Shown here piece by piece: positions 1-9,182 of a DNA stretch of 64,000 nucleotides. Both the position numbers and the translations under genes were made by a program. Source of the DNA: Hippea maritima DSM 10411. GTDB taxonomy: Bacteria > Campylobacterota_A > Desulfurellia > Desulfurellales > Hippeaceae. The notes below the pieces were generated by a model. It was not told where the DNA came from. It made no database searches and saw nothing but the letters and a program-made list of their open reading frames with translations. The number at the start of each line of letters is the position of its first letter. Position 1 is the stretch's first letter. The stretch spans positions 1,623,001-1,687,000 of the forward strand of contig NC_015318.1 in assembly GCF_000194135.1 (NCBI RefSeq). The letters are read 5' to 3'.

Positions 1-1041
1 ATCATCAAGGACAACGACAGATACATCAGGTTTGTTTTTATCACTGGAGTAAGCAAGTTCTCAAAACTAAACCTGTTCAGTGGTTTGAATAACTTAGAGG
101 ATATTACAATAAACAAGGAGTATGCTGAGATATGTGGATACACCCATGACGATCTACTCACAGTGTTTAAAGATAGAATTGAAGGAGCAAACCTTGAGTT
201 AGTCAAGAAGTGGTATAACGGATACAACTACTTTGGAAAACCTCTATACAACCCCTTTGACATACTCCTCTTTCTCTCATCTGGTCATGACTTCCGAAAC
301 TACTGGTGGCAGACAGGCAATCCAAGCTTTTTGATAGAGAAACTCAAGGAAGAAAACTACTACATCCCAGAGCTTGAGAATGCCCTAATCTCAGAGGAGG
401 CTTTGGAGGCCTTTGATGTGGAATACATAGACCTAAGGGCATTGTTGTGGCAAACGGGGTATTTGACATTTGAGGAGAGGTTTACAGATGAAAGAGGAAG
501 ATTGAAATACAAGCTAAAAATTCCCAATTTAGAGATACAATACTCCCTAAATGAGCTGTTTATCCTTTACCTTACAAACCAAAGACAGGAGATGTATAGA
601 TACGAAGACAACCTGTATGAGGCACTAAAACAGAACGACTTTACATCCTTTACCAACCACCTAAAGACCATCTTCTCAACCATTCCTTACACAAACTATG
701 CTAACAATATAATCTCAAAATACGAAGGCTACTATTCAAGTGTGGTATTCACCTATCTCATGGCTTTAGGCTATGATGTGATTCCTGAAGACATTACAAA
801 CAAGGGAAGGATTGATTTAACAATAAAAACAAAGGATAAGATTCTAATCATAGAATTCAAGGTTGATCAAGAGAAGGACAAACCAATAAAGCAGATAAAA
901 GAGAGAAGATACTATGAGAAGTACTTGAAAGAGAACAAAGATATTTATCTTGTGGGAATGGTGTTTGATTCGAAGGAGAGGAATATAGAAAGCTGGAGAG
1001 TGGAGGAGGTAAATAAGGACGGTGCAAACAAACTTCATTAA
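1..1041 (+). CDS. DUF1703-type PD-(D/E)XK nuclease with AAA-ATPase-like region, 5' end outside window
   Basis: The reading frame is open from base 1, so the start lies upstream; the TTG at 85 is not a credible start because conserved sequence (FVFITGVSKFSKLNLFSGLN) precedes it. This is the C-terminal half of the AAA-ATPase-like/DUF1703 family (Pfam AAA-ATPase_like plus PDDEXK_9). The C-terminal nuclease-like core is visible as GRIDLTI followed by LIIEFKVD, the D...ExK arrangement of PD-(D/E)XK enzymes. Substrate and role of the family are not established. The related fragment at 10027-10434 ends in SWRVEEID and stops; here the end runs on as EEVNKDGANKLH into the next gene, so the last residues look replaced at a rearrangement point. 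The stop overlaps the downstream start by 20 bases. Confidence 0.85.
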   Translation: MIKDNDRYIRFVFITGVSKFSKLNLFSGLNNLEDITINKEYAEICGYTHDDLLTVFKDRIEGANLELVKKWYNGYNYFGKPLYNPFDILLFLSSGHDFRNYWWQTGNPSFLIEKLKEENYYIPELENALISEEALEAFDVEYIDLRALLWQTGYLTFEERFTDERGRLKYKLKIPNLEIQYSLNELFILYLTNQRQEMYRYEDNLYEALKQNDFTSFTNHLKTIFSTIPYTNYANNIISKYEGYYSSVVFTYLMALGYDVIPEDITNKGRIDLTIKTKDKILIIEFKVDQEKDKPIKQIKERRYYEKYLKENKDIYLVGMVFDSKERNIESWRVEEVNKDGANKLH

Positions 1042-2710
1042 GGATGCAACCTTGAATGACTTAAACAATTTAACCTCATGGTTTATTAAAAATAAAGATA
1101 TGAAAGGTCTTATCTACAAACTCTTAGACAACAGAGATCTGGGCGAGGCTTTTGTCTATTTTAAAGACAATTTTATCAAAAACATTTTTAAAGATAATTT
1201 AGAGGGATACATAAAAGCCTTTGAGCCTGTGTTTGATAGGGATTTTTTAAATCTGAACATTCTGGCTCAAAAAGCCATAATAATACTCTTTTTTTATGCC
1301 TATTTTGACGAAAACACGCGATCAAATAAAGATGTATTATTTTTTGAACCCTTGTACAAATTATTCATCAAGGCAAAGGATAAAAACAATTTGGAGCTAA
1401 TGGCTTTTTTGTATATACCTTTATTGTTTAGCTCTCAGGACATGAAAGCTTTTAATAAAAAAGTAAACAAAACTCTGGAAAGGCTGATTCTGAAGAATTT
1501 TAAATCAAACTATACACCAAAACCCAGATCGGATAATAAAACAAGAATCGGATTTATGATAGAAAGGGCTATATGGCACTCGGTAAACCAGATAAACTAT
1601 AGTTTTTTATATAACCTAAAAAAATCTTTAGAGGAAAACAAACAAAACGATACGGAAGTTATCATCTTGGATCTAAACTTTTTTGAATTTACAGGCGGAA
1701 TGGAAAACGTTAAGAACAAATTTAAGTCAATAGGATTTGAATATATAGACCTGCACGATGCCTTAAACATACCAAAAAACCTGCTTTACAATATACTTGA
1801 CAAAAGCATAAAGGTTAGGGATTATATTAGAAACTTGGGTTTGGATGTTCTGATTATGTCCCCTATAACCCACTTTACACACATATTTTTACTAAACTCA
1901 AGGGTTGCAAAAAAACAGGTTTACTGGTCTCACGGCAACTGTGCTATTGATGTTAAAGGAATAGACGCAAGAATAAGCCACTTTGAGCAAACATGCAAAG
2001 AGTTTGATTGGAAGATAATACACTTTCCTATACCAGAAGAACTGCTTTTAGGAACAGAAAAAGACAAACTGGAAGGCGAAAGAATAAAAAAGGAGCTATT
2101 AAAAAAATATGGTGAAAATACGGTAATATTGGGAACCATAGGCAGACTTATAAAAATCGATAGTGACGAATATCTGCAAGTAATTGCAAAAATAATGAAG
2201 GATAATCCTAATACAATATATTTAGCTTGTGGTTCAGGGGACACTAAACCAATAAAGGAAAAGCTAAAAAAGTATGGAATTAATGAGTCCAGATTCATAT
2301 TTACGGGCCATATAAACTCTCATGTTTATGGGTGGGTAATCGATGTGTGGATAAATACATACCCTCTACCTCAAGGTCAGTCCCAGCAAGAATATTATGC
2401 AAAAAAAACGGGGATTGTTATAGAAAGCAAGGATTTAATTAAAACTAATTTTAAATTTTTTAAAAAATTAATTACAACTTATATAGGGGATAAGAGAATC
2501 GAAATAAATGGTAGGAGTAAAATTTTAAAAAACATAAATTTTCTAATTTGTAAAAATGATGAAAAACAATTTATAAAGGAATTAATTACAAATAAAGTTT
2601 ATTATAATTTATATAAAAAAATTCTTGCTCTGTATTGGGACGATCAACAAGATCTAAAAGAAAAACAATTAAATGCATTCTTTAAAAAATTGGGAAAAAT
2701 ACTATGTTAA
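1022..2710 (+). CDS. GT-B glycosyltransferase, O-GlcNAc-transferase/SPINDLY-like
   Basis: A 562-residue protein with a GT-B architecture. The N-terminal third is helical and without clear motifs. A Rossmann-like acceptor domain starts near residue 170, and the signature YWSHGNCAID (about residue 302) is typical of OGT/SPINDLY-like transferases. The donor domain holds ILGTIGRLIKI and YLACGSGDTKP (about 375-410). It probably transfers a sugar to protein or to a surface glycan; the acceptor is unknown. GTG at 1022 is chosen because the frame closes at 1010-1012. Composition changes near base 2400: the last 100 codons are much richer in A/T than the first 450, so the 3' part may be of different origin. 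The next gene starts inside its stop codon region, showing translational coupling. Confidence 0.75.
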   Translation: MQTNFIKDATLNDLNNLTSWFIKNKDMKGLIYKLLDNRDLGEAFVYFKDNFIKNIFKDNLEGYIKAFEPVFDRDFLNLNILAQKAIIILFFYAYFDENTRSNKDVLFFEPLYKLFIKAKDKNNLELMAFLYIPLLFSSQDMKAFNKKVNKTLERLILKNFKSNYTPKPRSDNKTRIGFMIERAIWHSVNQINYSFLYNLKKSLEENKQNDTEVIILDLNFFEFTGGMENVKNKFKSIGFEYIDLHDALNIPKNLLYNILDKSIKVRDYIRNLGLDVLIMSPITHFTHIFLLNSRVAKKQVYWSHGNCAIDVKGIDARISHFEQTCKEFDWKIIHFPIPEELLLGTEKDKLEGERIKKELLKKYGENTVILGTIGRLIKIDSDEYLQVIAKIMKDNPNTIYLACGSGDTKPIKEKLKKYGINESRFIFTGHINSHVYGWVIDVWINTYPLPQGQSQQEYYAKKTGIVIESKDLIKTNFKFFKKLITTYIGDKRIEINGRSKILKNINFLICKNDEKQFIKELITNKVYYNLYKKILALYWDDQQDLKEKQLNAFFKKLGKILC

Positions 2711-3648
2711 TAAGTGTTCTGGTAGACAATTACAACTATGCTAAATTTTTACCTGAATGCATTGAGAGTGTTCTAAATCAAACCTATCAAAATTTTGAAA
2801 TAATTATTGTGGACGACGGAAGCAATGACAATTCAAGAGAAATTATTAAAAAGTATACAAAAAGAGATAATAGAATAAAGCCTATTTTTAAAGAAAATGG
2901 AGGTCAAGCAAGCGCTTTTAATGAAGGAATAAAACATTGCAGAGGAGAATTAATATGTTTTTTAGATAGTGATGATCTATTTGAGAAAGATAAATTATAT
3001 GAAATAAACAAGATATATAAAAAAGGTTATGAATATATAGTAAATAATTATATCTTTTTAGAAAATAAAAAATTAAATAAAAATTATAAACCGCTCTTCC
3101 CCTATGGTGGTTATAATCTCTTCTTAGTATACTATTTAACAGAATTTACAGGAAGTAGCACATCGAACATTTCTATCTCAAAAAATTTAGCCAAAAAAAT
3201 ATTCCCTATCCAAAATGAATCTTATTTTAAAATTAGAGCAGACGATGTAATTGTATTTGCATCAAGTATTGGAAGTAAAATGTATTTTACTCATAAAACT
3301 TTAACTAAATACAGAATACACGGTGATAATTTATTTGCTTGCTCTCGAAAAGAAGAATCTCCTTCTGATAAATATTTAAGAAGTTTAAATTTGGAAAAAA
3401 TAAAAGAAGAATATTTACAAAAATTTAAGATACCATCGAACTTTTTAACAAATCCTTATAATTTATTATTAGAACTAAAGACGAAGCAAATTATAGATAA
3501 AAAAATATTTAATCTGTACAAAAAAATTTTGTTCAATAAAATGAGATTAACAAACGAAGAAAGAGAGATATATTATAGACAAATGGTAGAATATTGCAAG
3601 CATATCACAAGAAAAACAAAAAAAGAAAATATAAAAAATAATGGCTAG
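2704..3648 (+). CDS. family 2 glycosyltransferase
   Basis: A 314-residue GT-A transferase. The N-terminus has the GT2 nucleotide-binding pattern (ISVLVDNYNYAKFLPECIES, then IIIVDDGSNDNS) and the metal-binding DxD-type motif at CFLDSDDLFEKDK near residue 90. The conserved Q-x-S-A-x-N segment (GGQASAFNEGI) is also present. It should transfer a nucleotide-activated sugar to a glycan or lipid carrier on the cytoplasmic face. The ATG overlaps the end of the preceding glycosyltransferase by 7 bases, and its own stop overlaps the next ORF by 8 bases, so the five genes from 1022 to 7078 behave as one operon. Very AT-rich, with abundant Lys/Asn/Ile codons. Sugar specificity cannot be read from the sequence. 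Confidence 0.88.
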   Translation: MLISVLVDNYNYAKFLPECIESVLNQTYQNFEIIIVDDGSNDNSREIIKKYTKRDNRIKPIFKENGGQASAFNEGIKHCRGELICFLDSDDLFEKDKLYEINKIYKKGYEYIVNNYIFLENKKLNKNYKPLFPYGGYNLFLVYYLTEFTGSSTSNISISKNLAKKIFPIQNESYFKIRADDVIVFASSIGSKMYFTHKTLTKYRIHGDNLFACSRKEESPSDKYLRSLNLEKIKEEYLQKFKIPSNFLTNPYNLLLELKTKQIIDKKIFNLYKKILFNKMRLTNEEREIYYRQMVEYCKHITRKTKKENIKNNG

Positions 3649-5038
3649 AAATATATTATTTTTTTTACCAAGCCCTTTTTGGCAATCGCATTTTATATCT
3701 ATGATTGAAATGATTATAGATCACAAACAGCAAAATGATAATATTTTTTTGATGCAATGCAAAGGGGAGTACAACTTTGCGTGTCTATATTGTAAGAATT
3801 TTTCTTGTCAAAAATCCATTGATTGTGCCAAATGTAAATATTTTATTAAAAAAACGTTAGAATTAATAAATTTAAAAGATTATCTATTTTTACCAATTAT
3901 CAATGATGGTTGTAAATTTACTAAGGTTCCAAAGTTTCATTCTATCAATGAAATAAAAGCCTTTACGGTAGATAACTTTGATATTGGGTTAGCAATATTA
4001 TCTAATCTTTATTTTAAAACAAAAAAAACTTGTTTCACAGCTTCCCAATTAAAAAAATATTTACCATATTTAAATAAACTTATTAATTTATCTTATCAAA
4101 TATATAAAACAACATATGAATATTTAGAAAAATATAAAATTGATGAAATCTATATCTTTAATGGAAGATTTGATATATTAAGAGCGTCTCTAAGAGCTGC
4201 ACAAAAATATAAAAAATCTAAAATTAAAGTTTTAGAAGCAGCAGGAGTAATGGATAAATTTACAATATCAGAAAACACTTATCCTCACGATTTTGAATAT
4301 CAAAAGAAAATTTTAAACGAACTCTGGAGTAAGGAAAAATCCTATATAAAGAAAGAAACACTTGCAAGAAAATGGTTTTTAGACAGATTAAATGCAAAAG
4401 ATCAAGGAAATATATCATATATAAAAAAACAAATAAAAAATAAACTACCTAGTAATTTCAGTAATAAAAAAAGAAATATCTCAATTTTTATTTCAAGCGA
4501 ACACGAAATAAGCACTATACCTGAATATAAAAATCCACTTTTTAAAAATCAACTAGAAACAATAAAATTTATATTAAAGTATTTCAAAAAAAAATATGAA
4601 TATAATTTTTATATAAGAATGCATCCTAATTTAAAAGATGTCAATGATTGTTATATTTTAGAGTTAAAAAAAATTAATAGAATTTTCAATAATGCCTTTA
4701 TAATAGAACCTGATAGTCCTATTGACTCTTACGCTTTATTGAAAAAAAGTGAAAAAATAATTTCTTTTGGTTCTACCATTGGAATAGAAGCTGTGCTTTA
4801 TAAAATCCCTTCGATACTAATAGGAAAAGCAATATTTGAAGATAGTATTTCTCTTTATATTCCAAAAACAAAAAAAGAAATTATTTTTCTAATAGAAAAA
4901 AAACTCAAACCTTTAAATAATATAATGGCGATTAAATACGGTTATTATCAAATGAAAAGAGGGAGAAAATATAAATATTATAAACCAGAACATCCCTATT
5001 ATGGAAAATTTTTAGGTAGAAACATTTTTGAATTATAA
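3641..5038 (+). CDS. capsule-type polysaccharide biosynthesis protein (unassigned)
   Basis: A 465-residue protein without a confident family name. The C-terminal third resembles capsule/CDP-glycerol transferase folds: [13 protein letters not shown] near 320 and the segment [20 protein letters not shown] near 375, the usual 'S-x-G-S-T-x-x-x-E-A' nucleotide-sugar binding stretch of surface-polysaccharide transferases. Unusually, residues about 40-70 contain a cysteine cluster ([22 protein letters not shown]) with spacing that could bind metal. No signal peptide or membrane segment is evident. It is embedded in an overlapping polysaccharide operon, which supports a role in surface glycan assembly. 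Function is inferred from context plus weak motif likeness only. Confidence 0.6.
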   Translation: MARNILFFLPSPFWQSHFISMIEMIIDHKQQNDNIFLMQCKGEYNFACLYCKNFSCQKSIDCAKCKYFIKKTLELINLKDYLFLPIINDGCKFTKVPKFHSINEIKAFTVDNFDIGLAILSNLYFKTKKTCFTASQLKKYLPYLNKLINLSYQIYKTTYEYLEKYKIDEIYIFNGRFDILRASLRAAQKYKKSKIKVLEAAGVMDKFTISENTYPHDFEYQKKILNELWSKEKSYIKKETLARKWFLDRLNAKDQGNISYIKKQIKNKLPSNFSNKKRNISIFISSEHEISTIPEYKNPLFKNQLETIKFILKYFKKKYEYNFYIRMHPNLKDVNDCYILELKKINRIFNNAFIIEPDSPIDSYALLKKSEKIISFGSTIGIEAVLYKIPSILIGKAIFEDSISLYIPKTKKEIIFLIEKKLKPLNNIMAIKYGYYQMKRGRKYKYYKPEHPYYGKFLGRNIFEL

Positions 5039-5066
5039 ACTAAAAAAACAAAAAAGAGGAACCAAT

Positions 5067-6014
5067 TTGAAAAATGTAAAAAAAATCCTAATAACAGGCG
5101 GTGCAGGATTTATAGGAAGTCATTTATGTGAAAGACTTTTAAAAGAAGGAAATGAAGTAATTTGTCTCGATAACTTTTTCACAGGGAGTAAAGATAACAT
5201 AACCCATTTAATGGGTAATCCTTATTTTGAAGTTATTAGACATGATATTGAAGAGCCCATCTCGATTGAAGTAGATGAAATTTATAATTTAGCATCTCCC
5301 GCTAGTCCAATTCATTATCAAAAAGACCCAGTTAAAACAGTTAGGACCAATGTAATGGGGGCTATTAATGTTTTAGATATAGCTAAACGCACAGGAGCAA
5401 AGGTTTTACAAGCTTCAACCAGCGAAGTTTATGGAGACCCTGAAGTTCATCCGCAGGTAGAAGAGTATAGAGGAAATGTAAATCCAATAGGAGTTAGGGC
5501 TTGTTATGATGAGGGGAAAAGATGTGCTGAGACGCTTTTTTTTGATTACTATAGGGAATATGGAGTAGATATTAGAGTAGTTAGGATTTTTAATACTTAT
5601 GGTCCGAGAATGGCAATGAATGATGGAAGGGTTGTTAGCAATTTTATAATTCAAGCTTTAAAAAATAGAAATATTACAATTTATGGAGATGGAAGTCAAA
5701 CAAGGAGTTTTTGTTATGTATCAGACTTAGTAGATGGACTTATAAAAATGATGAATTCTAATTTAACAGGTCCTATTAATCTTGGAAATCCTGAAGAATT
5801 TACTATTTTAGAATTAGCTAAAAAAGTTGTTAAATTTACCAATTCAAAAAGTAGAATAATTTTTAAACCGCTTCCACAAGATGATCCAAAACAAAGAAAA
5901 CCCCATATTACTAAAGCAAAAATATATTTAAATTGGAAACCAAAAATAGGTTTGGAAGAAGGATTAGTAAGGACGATAGAGTATTTCAAAAATAAACTAA
6001 GGAATAAACTTTGA
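5067..6014 (+). CDS. UDP-glucuronate decarboxylase (UDP-xylose synthase), extended SDR
   Basis: Extended short-chain dehydrogenase with the NAD-binding motif [16 protein letters not shown] at the N-terminus, the substrate loop [12 protein letters not shown], and the segment [19 protein letters not shown], which carries the Y-x3-K catalytic pair in the form characteristic of UDP-xylose synthases. [14 protein letters not shown] is also typical. The reaction is oxidation, decarboxylation and reduction of UDP-glucuronate to UDP-xylose in the cytoplasm. I place the start at TTG 5067: a GAGGA Shine-Dalgarno lies at 5056-5060, and the resulting 315 residues match the family length. The upstream TTG at 5028 would add 13 Lys-rich residues and overlap the previous gene. 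Supplies a pentose (or its precursor) to the neighbouring transferases. Confidence 0.9.
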   Translation: MKNVKKILITGGAGFIGSHLCERLLKEGNEVICLDNFFTGSKDNITHLMGNPYFEVIRHDIEEPISIEVDEIYNLASPASPIHYQKDPVKTVRTNVMGAINVLDIAKRTGAKVLQASTSEVYGDPEVHPQVEEYRGNVNPIGVRACYDEGKRCAETLFFDYYREYGVDIRVVRIFNTYGPRMAMNDGRVVSNFIIQALKNRNITIYGDGSQTRSFCYVSDLVDGLIKMMNSNLTGPINLGNPEEFTILELAKKVVKFTNSKSRIIFKPLPQDDPKQRKPHITKAKIYLNWKPKIGLEEGLVRTIEYFKNKLRNKL

Positions 6015-7078
6015 TGAGAAAATCAATCCTTTTTGACTTAGATATGCCAAAGTGGGTTTTATTTTTTTATCCTATAATTAAAAAATTAAAAAAGTTAGGA
6101 CACAATGTGATTATAACAAGCAGAGGCGGAAAAGGTTATACTGAATTAAACAAAGTAATAGAACTTTATAATTTAGACTATACTTCTATAGGAGAATACG
6201 GAGGATCTAGTTTGGAAGGAAAATTAAGAGCATCCTTATATAGAATGGAAAAATTAATTGAAATCGTAAAGAACGTAGACGCTGTGATTAGCGGTTGTGT
6301 AGTTGATGTAAATAGGGTCGCCTTTGGGTTTGGGATTCCTGTTTATAATTTTTATGACATTCCCCTTAGTGATTATAGAACCAATTTTAAAAGAGCCCTG
6401 CCTCAAGCAAGGCTTACAATACCTCTTGCCACTAAGATGTTTAAACCTTTTGTTGTGCCTGATGAGATATTCTTAAGGTTTGGATTGGAAAGGGATCAAA
6501 TTATTGAATATAAATTCATAGATCCTTTAATCTGGCTTAAAGATTTCAAGTTTGACAAGAACTATGTAGAGAACTTTTACAAAAAATACAAAATCGATAG
6601 GAAAAAATTCACGATTGTGGTAAGAGAAGAAGAGTATAAATCAAGCTATGTAAACAAAAAATATCCATTCCTTTACGAAGCATTGCCTGAGATCCATAAA
6701 AAGTTTAATGCAAATATAATAATCATTCCAAGATACGAAAGTGATTATTTAAAAAAAGAGTTCCCTTTTGCTTATGTAATTGAAGAAAAAATAAAACTCC
6801 AGCATCTGTTAAAAGACGCCGATCTATTTATCGGCGGTGGAGGGACAATTAACACCGAAAGTTGTTTTTTAGGAACCCCAACGATCTCAACGCGCAGCTT
6901 TATAAGCCACTACGATAAATGGCAAATAGACAACGGCTTGATGGTTTGGGTTGATAACAAAGAATATCTATTTAAAAATATCGAGTTAGCTAAAGAAAAA
7001 AAACTTATTCCAAATTTAAAAGCATTGGATAAAATGGAAGTTGATATAGATTTGCTTATAGAGAAAATTTTAAATTGA
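6014..7078 (+). CDS. DUF354 family protein, glycosyltransferase-like
   Basis: A 354-residue protein of the DUF354 family (PF04007), which has a UDP-GlcNAc-epimerase/GT-B-like fold. Visible landmarks are ILFDLDMPKWVLFFYPIIKK at the N-terminus, the GHNVIITSRG strand-loop, and the C-terminal ADLFIGGGGTINTESCFLGT motif, which matches nucleotide-sugar binding loops of this superfamily. ATG 6014 overlaps the preceding TGA (TGATG), so translation is probably coupled; the TTG at 6011 is less likely. The 3' half has noticeably higher G+C than the genes at 2.4-5 kb. The biochemical activity of DUF354 proteins is not settled; context suggests surface glycan synthesis. It is the last gene before the IS-disturbed region. 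Confidence 0.8.
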   Translation: MRKSILFDLDMPKWVLFFYPIIKKLKKLGHNVIITSRGGKGYTELNKVIELYNLDYTSIGEYGGSSLEGKLRASLYRMEKLIEIVKNVDAVISGCVVDVNRVAFGFGIPVYNFYDIPLSDYRTNFKRALPQARLTIPLATKMFKPFVVPDEIFLRFGLERDQIIEYKFIDPLIWLKDFKFDKNYVENFYKKYKIDRKKFTIVVREEEYKSSYVNKKYPFLYEALPEIHKKFNANIIIIPRYESDYLKKEFPFAYVIEEKIKLQHLLKDADLFIGGGGTINTESCFLGTPTISTRSFISHYDKWQIDNGLMVWVDNKEYLFKNIELAKEKKLIPNLKALDKMEVDIDLLIEKILN

Positions 7079-7112
7079 TTTCTTACAGTATAATTGTTAT
7101 TCTTTCCCTACC

Positions 7113-7202
7113 ATGAAGAAACTCCCAATAGGCATTCAGACTTTTAGCAAGATCATAGAGGAAAACTGCTATTATGTTGATAAAACCCACATAGCTCTAA
7201 AA
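7113..7202 (+). pseudogene. 5' fragment of a second DUF1703/AAA-ATPase-like gene
   Basis: ATG 7113 opens a short reading frame beginning MKKLPIGIQTFSKIIEENCY and continuing YVDKTHIAL. This is the typical N-terminus of the AAA-ATPase-like/DUF1703 family (P-I-G-x-x-x-F...YYVDKT), the same family as the gene at 1-1041. After about 30 codons it is cut by the left end of an IS1634-type element at 7203. A C-terminal fragment of the same family and strand lies at 10027-10434, so the two may be the ends of one gene whose middle was lost. Confidence 0.7.
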
Positions 7203-7586
7203 CCCCCTTTCCGCACCCAAACCTCTATTTTATTTGACCAAACCCAAATGCACAGAGTAAAAGAATGAAAAGGGTCTTAGAATAAACGGAACAGAAAATG
7301 CTTACATCTCCCTCTAAAAAGAGGGGGTATTTAAATGTTACAACAAAAAGCAGTTATCAAGAACATGGATCACTTAGGACTAATAGCTGGTATGATAGAC
7401 GAACTAAAGATAGCAGAAACCATAGATGATGAAATACTATCATCAAGCAAATCAAAGAACCTAAGCTATGGCGAAGCAACAAAGGCAATGATCCTTAACG
7501 GTCTTGGTTATGTCAACAAGCAACTCTACCTAACTCCTCTCTTCTTCAAAGACAAACCACTAAAGAGATTATTCGGAAGGGATGTT
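7203..7586 (+). mobile_element. IS1634-type element, copy 1, left-end fragment
   Basis: Begins with the terminal sequence CCCCCTTTCCGCACC, identical to the left end at 16754 and to the reverse-complemented end at 43090. It continues through the leader and the first 84 codons of the transposase (from ATG 7335: DUF4277-like N-terminus, MDHLGLIAGMIDELKIAETI). It is cut at 7586 where the IS21-type element begins, and the remaining two thirds of the element are absent on the other side. The fragment therefore cannot transpose by itself. Confidence 0.85.
7335..7586 (+). pseudogene. IS1634-type transposase, N-terminal fragment
   Basis: First 84 residues of the DDE transposase found complete at 16886-18634, with one substitution visible (DDEILSSS here against DDEIPSSS). 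The frame ends one codon after the IS21 junction. None of the catalytic D, D, E residues is retained. Confidence 0.85.
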
Positions 7587-7610
7587 TGCTAAAGCTACAA
7601 TAAACTCCCC

Positions 7611-7645
7611 ACCAAAAGGGCTTATAAATTCCCCACCCTTTTGGT
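7611..7645 (+). repeat. inverted repeat in IS21 left end
   Basis: ACCAAAAGGG at 7611-7620 and CCCTTTTGGT at 7636-7645 form a perfect 10-bp stem with a 15-base loop, upstream of istA. The same structure occurs in the other two copies (near 39661 and 59300). It could shield the transposase gene from read-through transcription or take part in transposase binding; neither is shown by the sequence. Confidence 0.6.
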
Positions 7646-7701
7646 AGCATGCCCTAATCTTTTTAAAAGATGGAGGGTAAATAAAATTGTTGGGGGTTTG
7701 T

Positions 7702-8073
7702 ATGTATTACTCGGTAAAAGCACTACTGAGTATTGGGAAAAATGTCTCACAGATTGCAAGAGAGCTAAAGATTGACAGGAAAACAGTCAGAAAGATTAAG
7801 AAAAAGGTAGAAAACGGAGAGATTAAGACACCCACCATCAAAAGGAAAAGCATCCTTGATCCATACAAGGATGAAATCATGGAGTATTTAAAAAGTGGTC
7901 TCTCCGCTGTTTTAATCCACCAGAAGTTAAAAGAAAAGCATAGTCTAAATGTAAGCTATAGCTCTGTGAAACGCTACATCAGGAAGCTAAAGCCAGGTGA
8001 GCCCTTCATCCCCTTAATAAGCCCACCTGGCCAAGAAGCCCAAGTAGATTTCGGCTATGCCGGTTATTTCTAA
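7702..8073 (+). CDS. istA: IS21 IstA, N-terminal part (ORF A)
   Basis: 123 residues from ATG 7702, preceded by GGGGG at 7692-7696. An N-terminal helix-turn-helix (NVSQIARELKIDRKTVRKIK, residues about 14-33) should bind the element ends. The ORF runs into the integrase core and contains the first catalytic aspartate at D116 (EAQVDFGYAG). It then meets three consecutive stop codons (TAA TAA TAG, 8071-8079). The rest of the transposase lies in the +1 frame from 8057. The identical split occurs in all three copies in the window, so it is a property of the element rather than local damage. Confidence 0.85.
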   Translation: MYYSVKALLSIGKNVSQIARELKIDRKTVRKIKKKVENGEIKTPTIKRKSILDPYKDEIMEYLKSGLSAVLIHQKLKEKHSLNVSYSSVKRYIRKLKPGEPFIPLISPPGQEAQVDFGYAGYF

Positions 8074-9181
8074 TAATAGCAGAAGAAAAAAGAAAGTAAA
8101 GTACTGGATATTCTCAATGGTTTTGTCCTATTCGAGGTACAGATACTATGAGCTTGTGGATAACCAAAGTATACCGACATTCATAAACTGCCATATCAAT
8201 GCATTTGAATATTTCTCTGGTGCACCAAAGGCTATAAAGATAGACAACCTAAAAAGCGGTGTATTGCATGTTAACTTCTATGAGCCTGAAATTCAGCATG
8301 AATATGCAAGGATGCTTGAGTATTACAACTCCTCTGCTGTTGCCTGTAGGGTGAGAAAACCAAATGAGAAGGGCAAGGTAGAATCCAGCATAAAATACAT
8401 AAAGAACAACTTTCTAAAAAGCATAAGAGCGGAAGGAATAGAAGACATAGACACAGTCAAAGAGAAGCTTTTATTCTGGCAGGACAACATCTGTAATGCA
8501 AAGCTACACGGCACAACAAGAAAAATACCGAAGGATGAGTTTCTCAATGTAGAAAAGGAAAAACTCAACAGATTGCCAGATAGAAGATATGAGACCTACG
8601 ATATTGCAAAAAGAACTGTAAACACCTACTCCCACATCTATTACAGGTACAACTACTACTCTGTGCCTGAAAAATACATATCAGAAAAGCTCAATATTAG
8701 GTCAAATGGAAATATAATGGAGATCTATGATTCATCGTTCAACTTAATAGCCACACATGAGCTTTCTCAATTAAAGGGTGAGTTCATAACAAAGGAAAGC
8801 CATAAACCCAAGATGAAGAAAAATCCCACAGATTCAGAATACACCACCATGACGCTTGATATAGGTGAAAGCGCCTACCTGTTCTATAAAAGGCTAAGAA
8901 AAGAGAAACCTGCCTCATATCACAGGGTAATGAGAGGTGTAATGTCTCTTTCAAAGGGATACCCCAAAGAGACAATGGAGCTTGCATTCAAAAGGGCAAT
9001 TGATTTCAACTGCATAAGCTATTCCTCTTTAAAAAGCATACTGAAGAATGAGCTCTACAACATTCCCTACGACAAACCAGACTCACCCATAGCCTTAGGT
9101 TTTTATAACCCACTAAGAGCTTACGATGAAATGACAGATATAAAAGCAGATATGAAAACAGACATTATGAGTGGTGAGTGA
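8057..9181 (+). CDS. istA: IS21 IstA, C-terminal part (ORF B)
   Basis: 374 residues from ATG 8057, overlapping ORF A by 17 bases in the +1 frame. It carries the remainder of the integrase core: the second catalytic aspartate at D63 (KIDNLKSGV) and the glutamate at E109 (EKGKVESSIKYIKNNF), followed by the Mu-like C-terminal DNA-binding region. A functional DDE transposase needs ORF A's D116 as well, so either +1 recoding joins the two parts or they assemble as separate chains. No convincing Shine-Dalgarno precedes 8057. The gene ends next to istB. Confidence 0.85.
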   Translation: MPVISNNSRRKKKVKYWIFSMVLSYSRYRYYELVDNQSIPTFINCHINAFEYFSGAPKAIKIDNLKSGVLHVNFYEPEIQHEYARMLEYYNSSAVACRVRKPNEKGKVESSIKYIKNNFLKSIRAEGIEDIDTVKEKLLFWQDNICNAKLHGTTRKIPKDEFLNVEKEKLNRLPDRRYETYDIAKRTVNTYSHIYYRYNYYSVPEKYISEKLNIRSNGNIMEIYDSSFNLIATHELSQLKGEFITKESHKPKMKKNPTDSEYTTMTLDIGESAYLFYKRLRKEKPASYHRVMRGVMSLSKGYPKETMELAFKRAIDFNCISYSSLKSILKNELYNIPYDKPDSPIALGFYNPLRAYDEMTDIKADMKTDIMSGE

Positions 9182-9182
9182 A

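Noticed and set aside
5028-5066. TTG start of UDP-glucuronate decarboxylase overlapping the upstream gene
   Set aside because: No ribosome site, Lys-rich tail unlike the family; TTG 5067 has GAGGA at proper distance.
8323-8568. Minus-strand ORFs within IS21 copies (8323, 8784, 9113, 9422 and equivalents)
   Set aside because: Repeated in each copy only because istA/istB are repeated; no independent coding evidence.
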